13,810 nucleotides of DNA. Source: an uncultured Haemophilus sp. (GTDB lineage: Bacteria; Pseudomonadota; Gammaproteobacteria; Enterobacterales; Pasteurellaceae). The DNA lies in assembly GCF_905207935.1 (NCBI RefSeq), contig NZ_CAJLNI010000045.1, positions 1-13,810 on the forward strand, given 5' to 3'. Shown here in pieces: positions 1 to 6,335 of the stretch (position 1 is its first letter; every line of letters starts with the position of its first letter). The position numbers were made by a program, and so were the translations under genes. A model generated the notes under the pieces. It was not told where the DNA came from. It worked only from the letters and a program-made list of their open reading frames with translations, and ran no database searches.

Positions 1-26
1 TTTCTCCCTAAATCATTGTAATTATA
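1..26 (-). promoter_or_regulatory. Possible leader (-10 and ribosome binding site) of a gene beginning off the left edge
   Basis: Read on the minus strand, the end of the window shows TATAAT (plus-strand 21-26) and then GGGAG at the very edge (plus-strand tttctccc at 1-8). This is the arrangement expected just before a start codon. The stretch follows the fru operon terminator, so a new transcription unit could begin here. No good -35 hexamer is visible, because the region 16-18 bases upstream is occupied by the terminator stem. The gene itself is outside the window. Confidence 0.35.
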
Positions 27-37
27 CCTGATAAATG

Positions 38-67
38 AAAAGTGCGGTTAAAAATTACCGCACTTTT
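38..67 (-). terminator. Intrinsic terminator of fruBKA made of an inverted pair of uptake signals
   Basis: Positions 38-48 (AAAAGTGCGGT) and 57-67 (ACCGCACTTTT) form a perfect 11-bp inverted repeat around an 8-base loop. On the minus strand the stem ends in TTTT, followed by CATTTAT. It lies 15 bases past the fruA stop. Each arm contains an exact uptake signal (40-48 and 57-65), a pairing well known in Haemophilus at the 3' ends of genes. The perfect arms mean it may also stop transcription in the opposite direction. Confidence 0.9.
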
Positions 68-82
68 TAATCAAAGAATCGA

Positions 83-1759
83 TTATTCTGTCGCCTTCGG
101 CTTAATCACCGCATAAACCACGCCGGTTAATAATGCCCCTGTTGCAATTGCACCTAGGTAGAGTAATGGTTCAGAAACAAACGGAATCACAAATAAACCA
201 CCATGTGGTGCTTGCAGAGAAATATTTAATGCCATTGAAATCGCACCGGCAGTTGCTCCACCGATCACCGAGCTAATAATAACACGCAATGGATCAGCAG
301 CCACAAACGGCAATGCCCCTTCAGAGATAAAGCACAACCCTAAGACAAAAGAGGCTTTACCTGCATCACGTTGATTACTGGTAAATTTACTGCGTGCAAT
401 CCAAGTTGCAATCGCCATGCCAATTGGTGGCACCATACCGGCTGCCATAGCAGCTGCCATTGGAGTGTGAACTTGAGAGGCTAACATTCCCACGGAGAAC
501 GTATAAGCTGCTTTGTTTACTGGACCGCCCATATCAATACACATCATGGCACCGATAATCGCACCCAATACCATCGCATTGACTTCGCCCATGGATTTTA
601 ACCAATCGCTTAAGGTGGTCATAATTTGTGAAACCGGTGGGTTAATCACATAAATCATGGCAAGACCAACAATCAAGGTACCAAAGAGCGGGAGAATTAG
701 AATCGGTTTTAAGGAAGTTAAACTTGCCGGCAATTTAATGGTTGCATTTAATCCTTTCACCACATAACCCGCTAAGAAACCCGCGATAATACCACCTAAA
801 ATCCCGGCGCCCGCCGTGGTGGCTAACATACCGCCAATAAGACCTACTGCAAGCCCCGGACGGTCTGCGATAGAAAAGGCCACATAGCTGGCAAATACTG
901 CAATCATTAGATGGAATGCTGCGCCACCGCCAATATCCATTAAGGCTTTTGGAATACCATGGAAAATTGTTTCATCTTTGAAGGCTTCGATACCAAACAT
1001 AAAGGAAATCGCGATTAATAAACCACCGGCAACCACCAATGGCAACATGTGCGATACACCTGTCATCAAATGTTTATAGACGCCTTTTTTCTCGCTGCTT
1101 TCTTCTGATTTAGCAGAAGCTTTTGCTGCGCCACCTTCGTAAATTTTCGCTTCTTTAAATGCCTTGTCGAATTCCTGTGCTGTTTTCTTTAAAGCCAAAC
1201 CGGTCGAAGTACGATACATCGGTTTACCTTGGAATTTATCTAACGGCACATCAATATCGGCCGCAACAAAGACTAAATCTGCCGCAGCGACTTCTTCAGG
1301 AGTAATTTCATTACCTGCACCCACTTGACCACGCGTTTCGACTTTTACCTGCCAACCTTGTTTTTTAGCATAGGTTTCAATGGCTTCAGCAGACATAAAG
1401 GTATGCGCAACCCCTGTCGGACAAGCTGTAACCGCGACGATATTTTTTACACCCGAAACGCCACCGAATCCAACCGCACTTTGAGTCGGTTGAACGTAGT
1501 CCACTGCTTGATTGAGTGCATTCGTCAGCATTGCTTCAGGTGACGCAATTGCCGCATCTTCATTGGCTAAAAAGATTTTTTTGCCCACAAGTTCAGCAGA
1601 GTTTGGCAAACTAGAGCCGAAAACAATCACTAAATCCGCCTCTTTGGCTTGTTCAACCACAGTATGATTGGCTTTTTTCGCGGCCACACTCAATGCTTGG
1701 CGAAGTAAATAGGCTTTTGCCGCACCAATTTGCGGAGATTGAGTTAAAAACAAATTCAT
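83..1759 (-). CDS. fruA: PTS fructose-specific enzyme IIB'BC (fructose permease)
   Basis: This inner-membrane permease imports fructose and phosphorylates it to fructose 1-phosphate, taking the phosphate from FruB. The protein is 558 residues. A degenerate IIB' domain occupies about residues 1-100. The true IIB domain follows, with the active-site loop TACPTGVAHT; its phosphorylated cysteine is residue 113. From about residue 225 there is a long hydrophobic IIC domain with many membrane segments, containing glycine-rich stretches and the SLQAPHGG block near the C-terminus. A longer reading from position 1774 would begin at TTG; I chose ATG at 1759 because AAGGA sits 7 bases upstream and the protein then starts MNLFLTQ like family members. 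The start is 4 bases past the fruK stop, so the genes are probably translationally coupled. An uptake signal lies inside the gene at 1473-1481. Confidence 0.95.
   Translation of the reverse strand: MNLFLTQSPQIGAAKAYLLRQALSVAAKKANHTVVEQAKEADLVIVFGSSLPNSAELVGKKIFLANEDAAIASPEAMLTNALNQAVDYVQPTQSAVGFGGVSGVKNIVAVTACPTGVAHTFMSAEAIETYAKKQGWQVKVETRGQVGAGNEITPEEVAAADLVFVAADIDVPLDKFQGKPMYRTSTGLALKKTAQEFDKAFKEAKIYEGGAAKASAKSEESSEKKGVYKHLMTGVSHMLPLVVAGGLLIAISFMFGIEAFKDETIFHGIPKALMDIGGGAAFHLMIAVFASYVAFSIADRPGLAVGLIGGMLATTAGAGILGGIIAGFLAGYVVKGLNATIKLPASLTSLKPILILPLFGTLIVGLAMIYVINPPVSQIMTTLSDWLKSMGEVNAMVLGAIIGAMMCIDMGGPVNKAAYTFSVGMLASQVHTPMAAAMAAGMVPPIGMAIATWIARSKFTSNQRDAGKASFVLGLCFISEGALPFVAADPLRVIISSVIGGATAGAISMALNISLQAPHGGLFVIPFVSEPLLYLGAIATGALLTGVVYAVIKPKATE
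1473..1481 (-). repeat. DNA uptake signal sequence within fruA
   Basis: Exact ACCGCACTT on the plus strand, which is AAGTGCGGT on the minus strand. It encodes the Ser-Ala-Val stretch linking the IIB' and IIB domains, a part of the protein likely to tolerate it. Confidence 0.9.
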
Positions 1760-1763
1760 TACA

Positions 1764-2705
1764 TTATCCTTCAATCACAGAAATTTTGACATTCGCCAGA
1801 ATTGGCTCAAGCAAGGCGATATCACTCACGCCCACATTGCTTTGTGAAACGGCAAAAGCAGAAACAGCACTCGCAAATACTAAGGTTTCCGCTTGAGACA
1901 GACCTTTTTCAATACCGTAAATTAAGCCAGCCACCATAGAATCGCCTGCGCCTACGGTGCTCACCACATTTTCACATTTAGGTGGTTGAGCTTGAATCAC
2001 AGTTTGATCACTCAGCCATAAAGAACCATTCGCTCCCATCGAAATAATGACGTTAGCAATGCCTTCTGCTTTAAGTTTTTTAGCCGCTGCAATAATTTCA
2101 TCAAGAGAATTTAACGGATGACCAATCCAAGCTTCTAATTCGCGATGATTTGGTTTCACCAACCAAGGATGGGCTTTCAAACCCGCTGTGAGTGCGGCAT
2201 TACTGCTATCTAATACGACTTTCACACCGGCTTGATGCAACTGCTTAAGCCAATCCGCAAACAATTCAGGACTCACACCTCGCGGTAAACTGCCACATAC
2301 CGCAACAATATCAAAGTTTTGGCAATACGCTAATGAATCTGCTGTAAATTGCTGCCAAGCTTCTGGGGTTATTTGATAACCTAAGAAATTTAGGTCCGTC
2401 ACATCGGCTTCTGTTTCCGTAATTTTTACGTTAATGCGAGTTTTACCGGCAACACGATGAAATTTGTCTTCCAAGCCTTGTTTTTTAAATAAGGTTTCAA
2501 AATCACCGACGTTGTCTTCCCCTAAGAAGCCACCAACGGCCACCTCTACGCCCAAATCTTTTAATACCTTAGCGACATTGATGCCTTTGCCTGCAGGGAA
2601 AATACCGAGCGTTTCAACGGTATTCACTTCGCCGATTTCAATACGAGGTAAACGCCCAACTAAATCATAAGCGGTATTTAAGGTAATTGTTGCTACTTTT
2701 GCCAT
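1764..2705 (-). CDS. fruK: 1-phosphofructokinase
   Basis: This cytoplasmic kinase converts fructose 1-phosphate to fructose 1,6-bisphosphate with ATP, the step after FruA-mediated uptake. The protein is 313 residues and belongs to the PfkB/ribokinase family. Visible family features are the N-terminal ATITLNTAYDLVG stretch, the PAGKGINVAKVLKDLG glycine-rich block near residues 37-51, and the C-terminal PfkB signature VSTVGAGDSMVAGL, whose aspartate (residue 255) is the expected catalytic base. GTG at 2708 could also start it and would add one residue; ATG at 2705 is preferred because it gives the MAKVATITL start usual in the family. The gene begins 3 bases after the fruB stop and ends 4 bases before fruA, as in the enteric fruBKA order. 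Confidence 0.95.
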   Translation of the reverse strand: MAKVATITLNTAYDLVGRLPRIEIGEVNTVETLGIFPAGKGINVAKVLKDLGVEVAVGGFLGEDNVGDFETLFKKQGLEDKFHRVAGKTRINVKITETEADVTDLNFLGYQITPEAWQQFTADSLAYCQNFDIVAVCGSLPRGVSPELFADWLKQLHQAGVKVVLDSSNAALTAGLKAHPWLVKPNHRELEAWIGHPLNSLDEIIAAAKKLKAEGIANVIISMGANGSLWLSDQTVIQAQPPKCENVVSTVGAGDSMVAGLIYGIEKGLSQAETLVFASAVSAFAVSQSNVGVSDIALLEPILANVKISVIEG

Positions 2706-2708
2706 CAC

Positions 2709-4226
2709 TTACCCCCGACCTTCGCCTAAACCACTTTCAATGACTGCACCAATACCGTCAATCGCTTGTTGAGCTTCTTCACCGCTCGCGACGAAACGTA
2801 GGCGATGACCTTTCACGACACCAAGTGCCACAATTTTCATCAAACTTTTTGCACTGACTAATTGGGTGTCACGATCTAAGTTTTGAACCGCAACCGACGC
2901 ATTGTATTTTTTCACTTCATTAACAAGTACGGCACTTGGACGAGCGTGTAAACCGTGTTCATTACGAATCATAAATACCGCTTCAATGGCATCGGCTGGT
3001 AAGCCCGTGTTTTCTTCGTGGACTTGTGGTGCATGTTCGTTGCTTACTTCAATGGTATCAGGTTCAGCCGGTGGTACAGCAGATACTGTTTCGCCAAGCC
3101 CACTAGCAATGATCTTACCTAAGGCTTCGATTGCTTGTTTCGCATCATCACCTTCCGCAACAAAACGTAAGCGATGACCTTGAGTCACACCCAATGCCAC
3201 AATTTTCATTAAGCTTTTTGCACTAACCGGTGCGGTTTCTCGAGTAATATTTTGTACCGTAATTTTGGAGGCGAATTTTTTCACCTCATTGACAAGCACC
3301 GCACTTGGGCGAGCATGTAAGCCATGTTCATTACGAACAGTAAAGGTACCAATCACTGCGCCTGTCGCGACTTGACCTTCAGATTGAGCAGCTACAACAG
3401 GCACTTTACCGCCATTAAGTGCGGTCAAAATTTGCTGCGTATTACCACTTAATAAAATATTTTGGACTTCATCATCCAATAAACGCGCTAATGTCTCATT
3501 GATTTGATCGTTAACTGCCGAAATCGTCAACACGCCTTTCACCGCTTTGCCATTATGATTAAAAATGGTTTTCGCACGACTGAATGCCAACGCATTTTTC
3601 ACATTACCTGAGACGGCATCTGTAACCCATAAACCTTTACCTAGTGGCAGAGCAGAATTGGATACCACTTCAGAAACAAAGCTATTTTCAACCGCACTTT
3701 GCTGTTGTAATTTGCCTGCATTGATGGCGGTAAGGGTGAGCAAACTTTGCGTTTCAATATCTAAACTTAATGTTTCTTCGGTAATACTAAAAACATCGCT
3801 TTCACCTAACAAAATCGCACGGAATTTTTCAACATCTGTTAATGTCGCTAACTGTGCCGCAGTGTCTTCATCACCTAAAACATGTGTTAATTGACGAAGT
3901 AAAGCAAGATGCTCATCAGAACGGGCAGCAATACCAATCACAACATAAGCAATATTGCCTTCTCCCCACTCAATACCTTGTGGAAATTGGAAAACTTGCA
4001 CACCGGTTTTTTTCACCATAGAACGGGTTTCTAATGTACCGTGTGGAATTGCAATCCCATTGCCTAAAAAAGTGGAGGTTTGTTGTTCACGTCCAAGCAT
4101 GCCTTGCAAATAACCTTGTTCAACATTGCCAGCTTGCTCTAACGCGCTTGCAGCCATTTCAATAGCTTGCAGCTTATTTGTTGCCGTAGCATTTAAATGA
4201 ATGTTGCTTTCCGAAAGTTCTAACAT
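2709..4226 (-). CDS. fruB: Fructose PTS IIA-HPr multiphosphoryl transfer protein with two HPr domains
   Basis: FruB relays phosphate from enzyme I to FruA. The 505-residue protein starts with a fructose-type IIA domain (about 1-142) with its active-site histidine at residue 62 (GIAIPHG). A central linker domain (about 150-285) follows, corresponding to the M region of enteric FruB. Two HPr domains end the protein (about 292-378 and 415-501), with active-site histidines 304 and 427 in GLHARPS motifs. Enteric FruB has one HPr and is about 376 residues; the extra length equals the second copy plus linker. ATG at 4226 has a strong GAAGGAG just upstream. A longer reading from 4280 would add 18 unrelated residues and run through the preceding gene's terminator, so I reject it. 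First gene of fruBKA. Three uptake signals lie inside it. Confidence 0.95.
   Translation of the reverse strand: MLELSESNIHLNATATNKLQAIEMAASALEQAGNVEQGYLQGMLGREQQTSTFLGNGIAIPHGTLETRSMVKKTGVQVFQFPQGIEWGEGNIAYVVIGIAARSDEHLALLRQLTHVLGDEDTAAQLATLTDVEKFRAILLGESDVFSITEETLSLDIETQSLLTLTAINAGKLQQQSAVENSFVSEVVSNSALPLGKGLWVTDAVSGNVKNALAFSRAKTIFNHNGKAVKGVLTISAVNDQINETLARLLDDEVQNILLSGNTQQILTALNGGKVPVVAAQSEGQVATGAVIGTFTVRNEHGLHARPSAVLVNEVKKFASKITVQNITRETAPVSAKSLMKIVALGVTQGHRLRFVAEGDDAKQAIEALGKIIASGLGETVSAVPPAEPDTIEVSNEHAPQVHEENTGLPADAIEAVFMIRNEHGLHARPSAVLVNEVKKYNASVAVQNLDRDTQLVSAKSLMKIVALGVVKGHRLRFVASGEEAQQAIDGIGAVIESGLGEGRG
2724..3353 (-). repeat. Tandem duplication of the HPr-coding segment in fruB
   Basis: Two copies, 3093-3353 (HPr 1) and 2724-2984 (HPr 2), lie 369 bases (123 codons) apart, separated by an acidic, proline-containing linker of about 35 residues. 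The proteins are identical through most of the active-site helix and the AKSLMKIVALGV block. The DNA is also clearly alike but has diverged at many third codon positions, so the duplication is not very recent. Copy 1 carries an exact uptake signal at 3298-3306; the equivalent site in copy 2 (2929-2937) differs by one base. Confidence 0.9.
3298..3306 (-). repeat. DNA uptake signal within the first HPr domain of fruB
   Basis: Exact ACCGCACTT on the plus strand, encoding Ser-Ala-Val just after the phosphorylated histidine loop. The second HPr copy has ACGGCACTT at 2929-2937, one base off. Confidence 0.9.
3417..3425 (+). repeat. DNA uptake signal within fruB
   Basis: Exact AAGTGCGGT followed by CAAAATTT, so the AT-rich extension of the uptake signal is present too. 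It lies in the part coding for the central linker domain. Confidence 0.9.
3691..3699 (-). repeat. DNA uptake signal within fruB
   Basis: Exact ACCGCACTT on the plus strand. On the minus strand it reads AAGTGCGGT followed by TGAAAATA, again with the AT-rich extension. It is the third exact copy within fruB. Confidence 0.9.
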
Positions 4227-4251
4227 TCTTGCTCCTTCACATTGATGATTT

Positions 4252-4292
4252 AAAAAAAGAAAAGCTGCTGATGAGATCACTCATCAACAGCT
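4252..4292 (-). terminator. Strong intrinsic terminator of the lipoprotein gene
   Basis: Plus-strand 4263-4275 and 4280-4292 form a 13-bp inverted repeat around a 4-base loop (ATCA). The only imperfection is a G-U pair in the minus-strand RNA. The stem is followed on the minus strand by TTTTCTTTTTTT (plus-strand 4252-4263). It begins 9 bases after the lipoprotein stop and leaves only about 25 bases before the fruB start codon. Confidence 0.9.
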
Positions 4293-4300
4293 CAAAAAGA

Positions 4301-4831
4301 TTATTGGCCGGTACAGGCTTTGAGTAGCATTTCACTACCTTGAGAAATGTAAGCGTCGTTTTCACCGCGCTCTTTGCCTTTTTGCAAATCACGCATTGCA
4401 TCGTAGATTCCTTGCGTCACACTTGGCGAATCCACTTTTTGCCAACAATTTGCACTTAAACGGCTAAAGTTAGTTTGTAATGCTTCTGCATGTAACACAC
4501 CGCTATAGTAAGCATACACATCAGAGTCATGGCCGCCCGTGTAGAGTTTATCTTGAATTTGTTTGATTGGCACAACAATACGACCGAGATACCAGTCATT
4601 TGCACCACTTGCAAAATTATCCACAAAGAAATTCTTGTTTACGCGATCTTTATAGGTTGCCACAGTGGCTTCATAAGCTGCCGCGTAAGATTTTTGGTCG
4701 ATTTTATCTTTATCTAAATTAATGACTTTTTTATCTTTGCCCATAAACGGAATGTAAGAGGTCATATCTGAAATCGAAGAACAACCTGCAAGCATTACTG
4801 CAACAAAGAATATCGAGATTTTTTTTAACAT
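4301..4831 (-). CDS. Uncharacterised lipoprotein
   Basis: The 176-residue product has a lipoprotein signal peptide: positive start (MLKK), hydrophobic core, and lipobox LAGC with the lipidated cysteine at residue 17, followed by SS. It should therefore be anchored to the inner or, more likely, the outer membrane, facing the periplasm. The mature part is hydrophilic with many aromatic residues, a lysine/aspartate-rich stretch after the anchor (about 31-47) and two further cysteines (129 and 173) that could form a disulfide. I recognise no domain and give no function. It has its own promoter (TTGCTT/TATAAT), an AAGGA ribosome binding site 7 bases before ATG, and a strong terminator, so it appears to be a single-gene unit between paeA and fruB. 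Confidence 0.85.
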   Translation of the reverse strand: MLKKISIFFVAVMLAGCSSISDMTSYIPFMGKDKKVINLDKDKIDQKSYAAAYEATVATYKDRVNKNFFVDNFASGANDWYLGRIVVPIKQIQDKLYTGGHDSDVYAYYSGVLHAEALQTNFSRLSANCWQKVDSPSVTQGIYDAMRDLQKGKERGENDAYISQGSEMLLKACTGQ

Positions 4832-4851
4832 TAAATTTTCCTTATTTATAG

Positions 4852-4869
4852 GCGGTTAAAACCGCGGTT
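4852..4869 (-). promoter_or_regulatory. Overlapping palindromes at the lipoprotein-gene transcription start
   Basis: The plus strand holds GCGGTTAAAACCGCGGTT, in which GCGGTT/AACCGC (4852-4865) and the perfect 10-bp palindrome AACCGCGGTT (4860-4869) share an arm. The predicted transcription start, about 7 bases after the -10 box, falls within it. It could be an operator, or a hairpin in the 5' leader of the RNA. No U-run follows, so it is not a standard terminator for paeA. It resembles but does not contain the uptake signal. Confidence 0.4.
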
Positions 4870-4870
4870 A

Positions 4871-4898
4871 ATTATACTTAGAATAGGGGTTTAAGCAA
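4871..4898 (-). promoter_or_regulatory. Promoter of the lipoprotein gene
   Basis: On the minus strand, -35 TTGCTT (plus-strand 4893-4898) and -10 TATAAT (plus-strand 4871-4876) are 16 bases apart. The -10 box is a perfect consensus and the -35 matches 4 of 6. The predicted start near 4864 gives a leader of about 33 bases before the ATG at 4831. The promoter lies in the short gap after the paeA stop. Confidence 0.65.
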
Positions 4899-4912
4899 GG
4901 CAGCACCTAGTA

Positions 4913-6223
4913 CTACGCTGATTCTTTGCTCACTCCGTTGTCTTTGACAATCGAAACTAAAATTTGATCAATTTTGAAGTTTTCAGTATCAATGACTTCA
5001 AATTTATATTTATCGTACAACACAAAATCAGTTTTTTTCGGGATTTTGCGTAACATATACATCATAAAGCCACTAATAGTCTCGTAATTTTCTGAATCAG
5101 GGAAAGATTCAATATCCAAGGCACGCATCACATCTTCAAGCGGGGTCGCACCATCAATCAACCAAGAGTTTTCATCACGGCTGACAATTTGTTCTTCTTC
5201 GTTAGAAACCAATTCGCCCATCACAATACTCATTACATCGTTTAAAGTGATCAAGCCTACGACCAGAGCATACTCATTGACGATAATCGCAAAGTCTTCA
5301 CCTGTAGATTTAAATAACTCCAATACTTCGTATAGCGACAGCGTATCCGGGATAAATAACGCTTTACGTAATAAACGGCTATCTGTTAAATCCACTACTT
5401 CTTGTTGAAGATAAAGCGTCAACAAAGTATGTGATTCCACATAACCTAAAATCTTATCCAAACCATTATCACAGATCACTAATTTAGAATGAGAGTCTGC
5501 CGATAAGGTATTCAACACTTCCTGGCGAGTAAAAGTGCGGTCTAAAAACACGATGTTTTCACGGGTCGTCATAGTTGAAGACACGGTACGCTCTTGCATA
5601 TCAAAGATATTTTCAATCAAATAATGCTCTTGTGTTTTTAGCACGCCCGCTTCCGCACCGGCCTCCACAATTGCCACAATGTCTTCTGGAGTCATGTTAT
5701 CTTCACGTTTAGTCGATACACCCATTAAATGGAAGAAGATATTAGAAAGACCATCAAAAAACCATACAATAGGTTTTAAGAAGAAAATAAAGACTTGCAT
5801 AATGCCAATAGTCCGTAGCGCCACACCTTCAGGATTAATCAGTGCAAGACGTTTAGGAATTAAATCGGCTAATAAAACAAATGTTATGGTTACCATGAAA
5901 AAGGCAATCCAAGAAGAGGCTGGCTCAACCCATTCAGCTTTGGTGTATTCATGTAAAAAACTCTGTAAGTGAAGACTAATGGTTGCTTCACCAATCACAC
6001 CACCGAGTACGGCAACCATATTAAGTCCAATTTGTACTACAGTAATGAAACGCCCTGGCTGTTCCTGTAATTTTAAAACTTTCTCCGCTTTGATATTGCC
6101 TTCATTGGCCAACGTTTGTAGTTTAATGCGTCTTGCACCCGCGAGAGAAATCTCAGCTGATGACAAGATTGCACTGACAATAATTAATACGATTAAAATA
6201 AAAATCGCTGCAGATAAACTCAT
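4913..6223 (-). CDS. paeA: CNNM/CBS-domain inner-membrane protein, PaeA (YtfL) type
   Basis: This 436-residue protein resembles enteric YtfL (PaeA), which is reported to protect cells from cadaverine and putrescine stress, probably by exporting them. The wider family was long labelled haemolysin-like or CorC. An N-terminal CNNM (DUF21) membrane domain covers about residues 1-190, with the early ILSSAEISLAGARRIKLQ block. A pair of CBS domains follows (about 205-335), including GEDFAIIVNEYALVVGLITLNDV, which is typical of the family. The C-terminal CorC_HlyC domain (about 350-430) contains ENSWLIDGATPLEDVMR. ATG at 6223 follows AGAG on the minus strand. The gene stands apart, with 112 bases upstream and 81 downstream. 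Assignment to PaeA rather than another CNNM paralogue rests on overall similarity recalled from the enteric protein; the substrate here is inference. Confidence 0.82.
   Translation of the reverse strand: MSLSAAIFILIVLIIVSAILSSAEISLAGARRIKLQTLANEGNIKAEKVLKLQEQPGRFITVVQIGLNMVAVLGGVIGEATISLHLQSFLHEYTKAEWVEPASSWIAFFMVTITFVLLADLIPKRLALINPEGVALRTIGIMQVFIFFLKPIVWFFDGLSNIFFHLMGVSTKREDNMTPEDIVAIVEAGAEAGVLKTQEHYLIENIFDMQERTVSSTMTTRENIVFLDRTFTRQEVLNTLSADSHSKLVICDNGLDKILGYVESHTLLTLYLQQEVVDLTDSRLLRKALFIPDTLSLYEVLELFKSTGEDFAIIVNEYALVVGLITLNDVMSIVMGELVSNEEEQIVSRDENSWLIDGATPLEDVMRALDIESFPDSENYETISGFMMYMLRKIPKKTDFVLYDKYKFEVIDTENFKIDQILVSIVKDNGVSKESA
5533..5541 (+). repeat. DNA uptake signal within paeA
   Basis: Exact AAGTGCGGT followed by CTAAAAACA. 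It lies in the part coding for the first CBS domain, where the opposite strand reads FLDRTFTR. Confidence 0.9.
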
Positions 6224-6245
6224 AATGTTCTCTTTATTGGTTTTA

Positions 6246-6254
6246 AAGTGCGGT
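6246..6254 (+). repeat. Intergenic DNA uptake signal upstream of paeA
   Basis: Exact AAGTGCGGT followed by CAATTT. It sits in the gap before paeA. GCGGT at 6250-6254 and ACCGC at 6261-6265 can pair in a short 5-bp stem around a 6-base loop, so this may be the relic of an inverted signal pair. I see no convincing paeA promoter in this gap. Confidence 0.88.
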
Positions 6255-6302
6255 CAATTTACCGCTGGTTTTTAGGTTAGAAATGTTATTATTAAATTGT
6301 GA

Positions 6303-6320
6303 GGGCGTGCTTTGACGCCC
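6303..6320 (-). terminator. Probable terminator after the DUF1523 gene
   Basis: GGGCGT (6303-6308) and ACGCCC (6315-6320) form a GC-rich 6-bp stem around a 6-base loop, 15 bases past the stop of the DUF1523 gene. On the minus strand it is followed by TCACAATTTAAT, a weak U-tract. The strength of the stem suggests termination, but the tail is poor. Confidence 0.55.
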
Positions 6321-6335
6321 CATATTTGAGAAACG

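Noticed and set aside
1325..1543. Plus-strand open reading frames antisense to fruA and similar ones throughout the window (for example 2902-3177, 3565-3894, 5679-6275, 7345-7665, 9845-10078, 12787-13011)
   Set aside because: All lie antisense to well-supported conserved genes, have no recognisable protein families or consistent ribosome binding sites, and have compositions expected of antisense shadows.
4227..4280. Longer N-terminus for fruB starting at 4280
   Set aside because: The extra 18 codons run through the lipoprotein gene's terminator stem and U-run, have no homology to FruB, and ATG at 4226 has a strong ribosome binding site.
6257..6262. TTGACC on the minus strand (with plus-strand 6249-6254 nearby) as a paeA -35 box
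   Set aside because: No -10-like hexamer occurs at 16-18 bases spacing, and the bases are part of the extended uptake signal.
6250..6265. Short hairpin GCGGT-N6-ACCGC as a terminator or attenuator before paeA
   Set aside because: The 5-bp stem is too short, has no U-run on the minus strand, and is explained by the uptake signal plus a chance partner.
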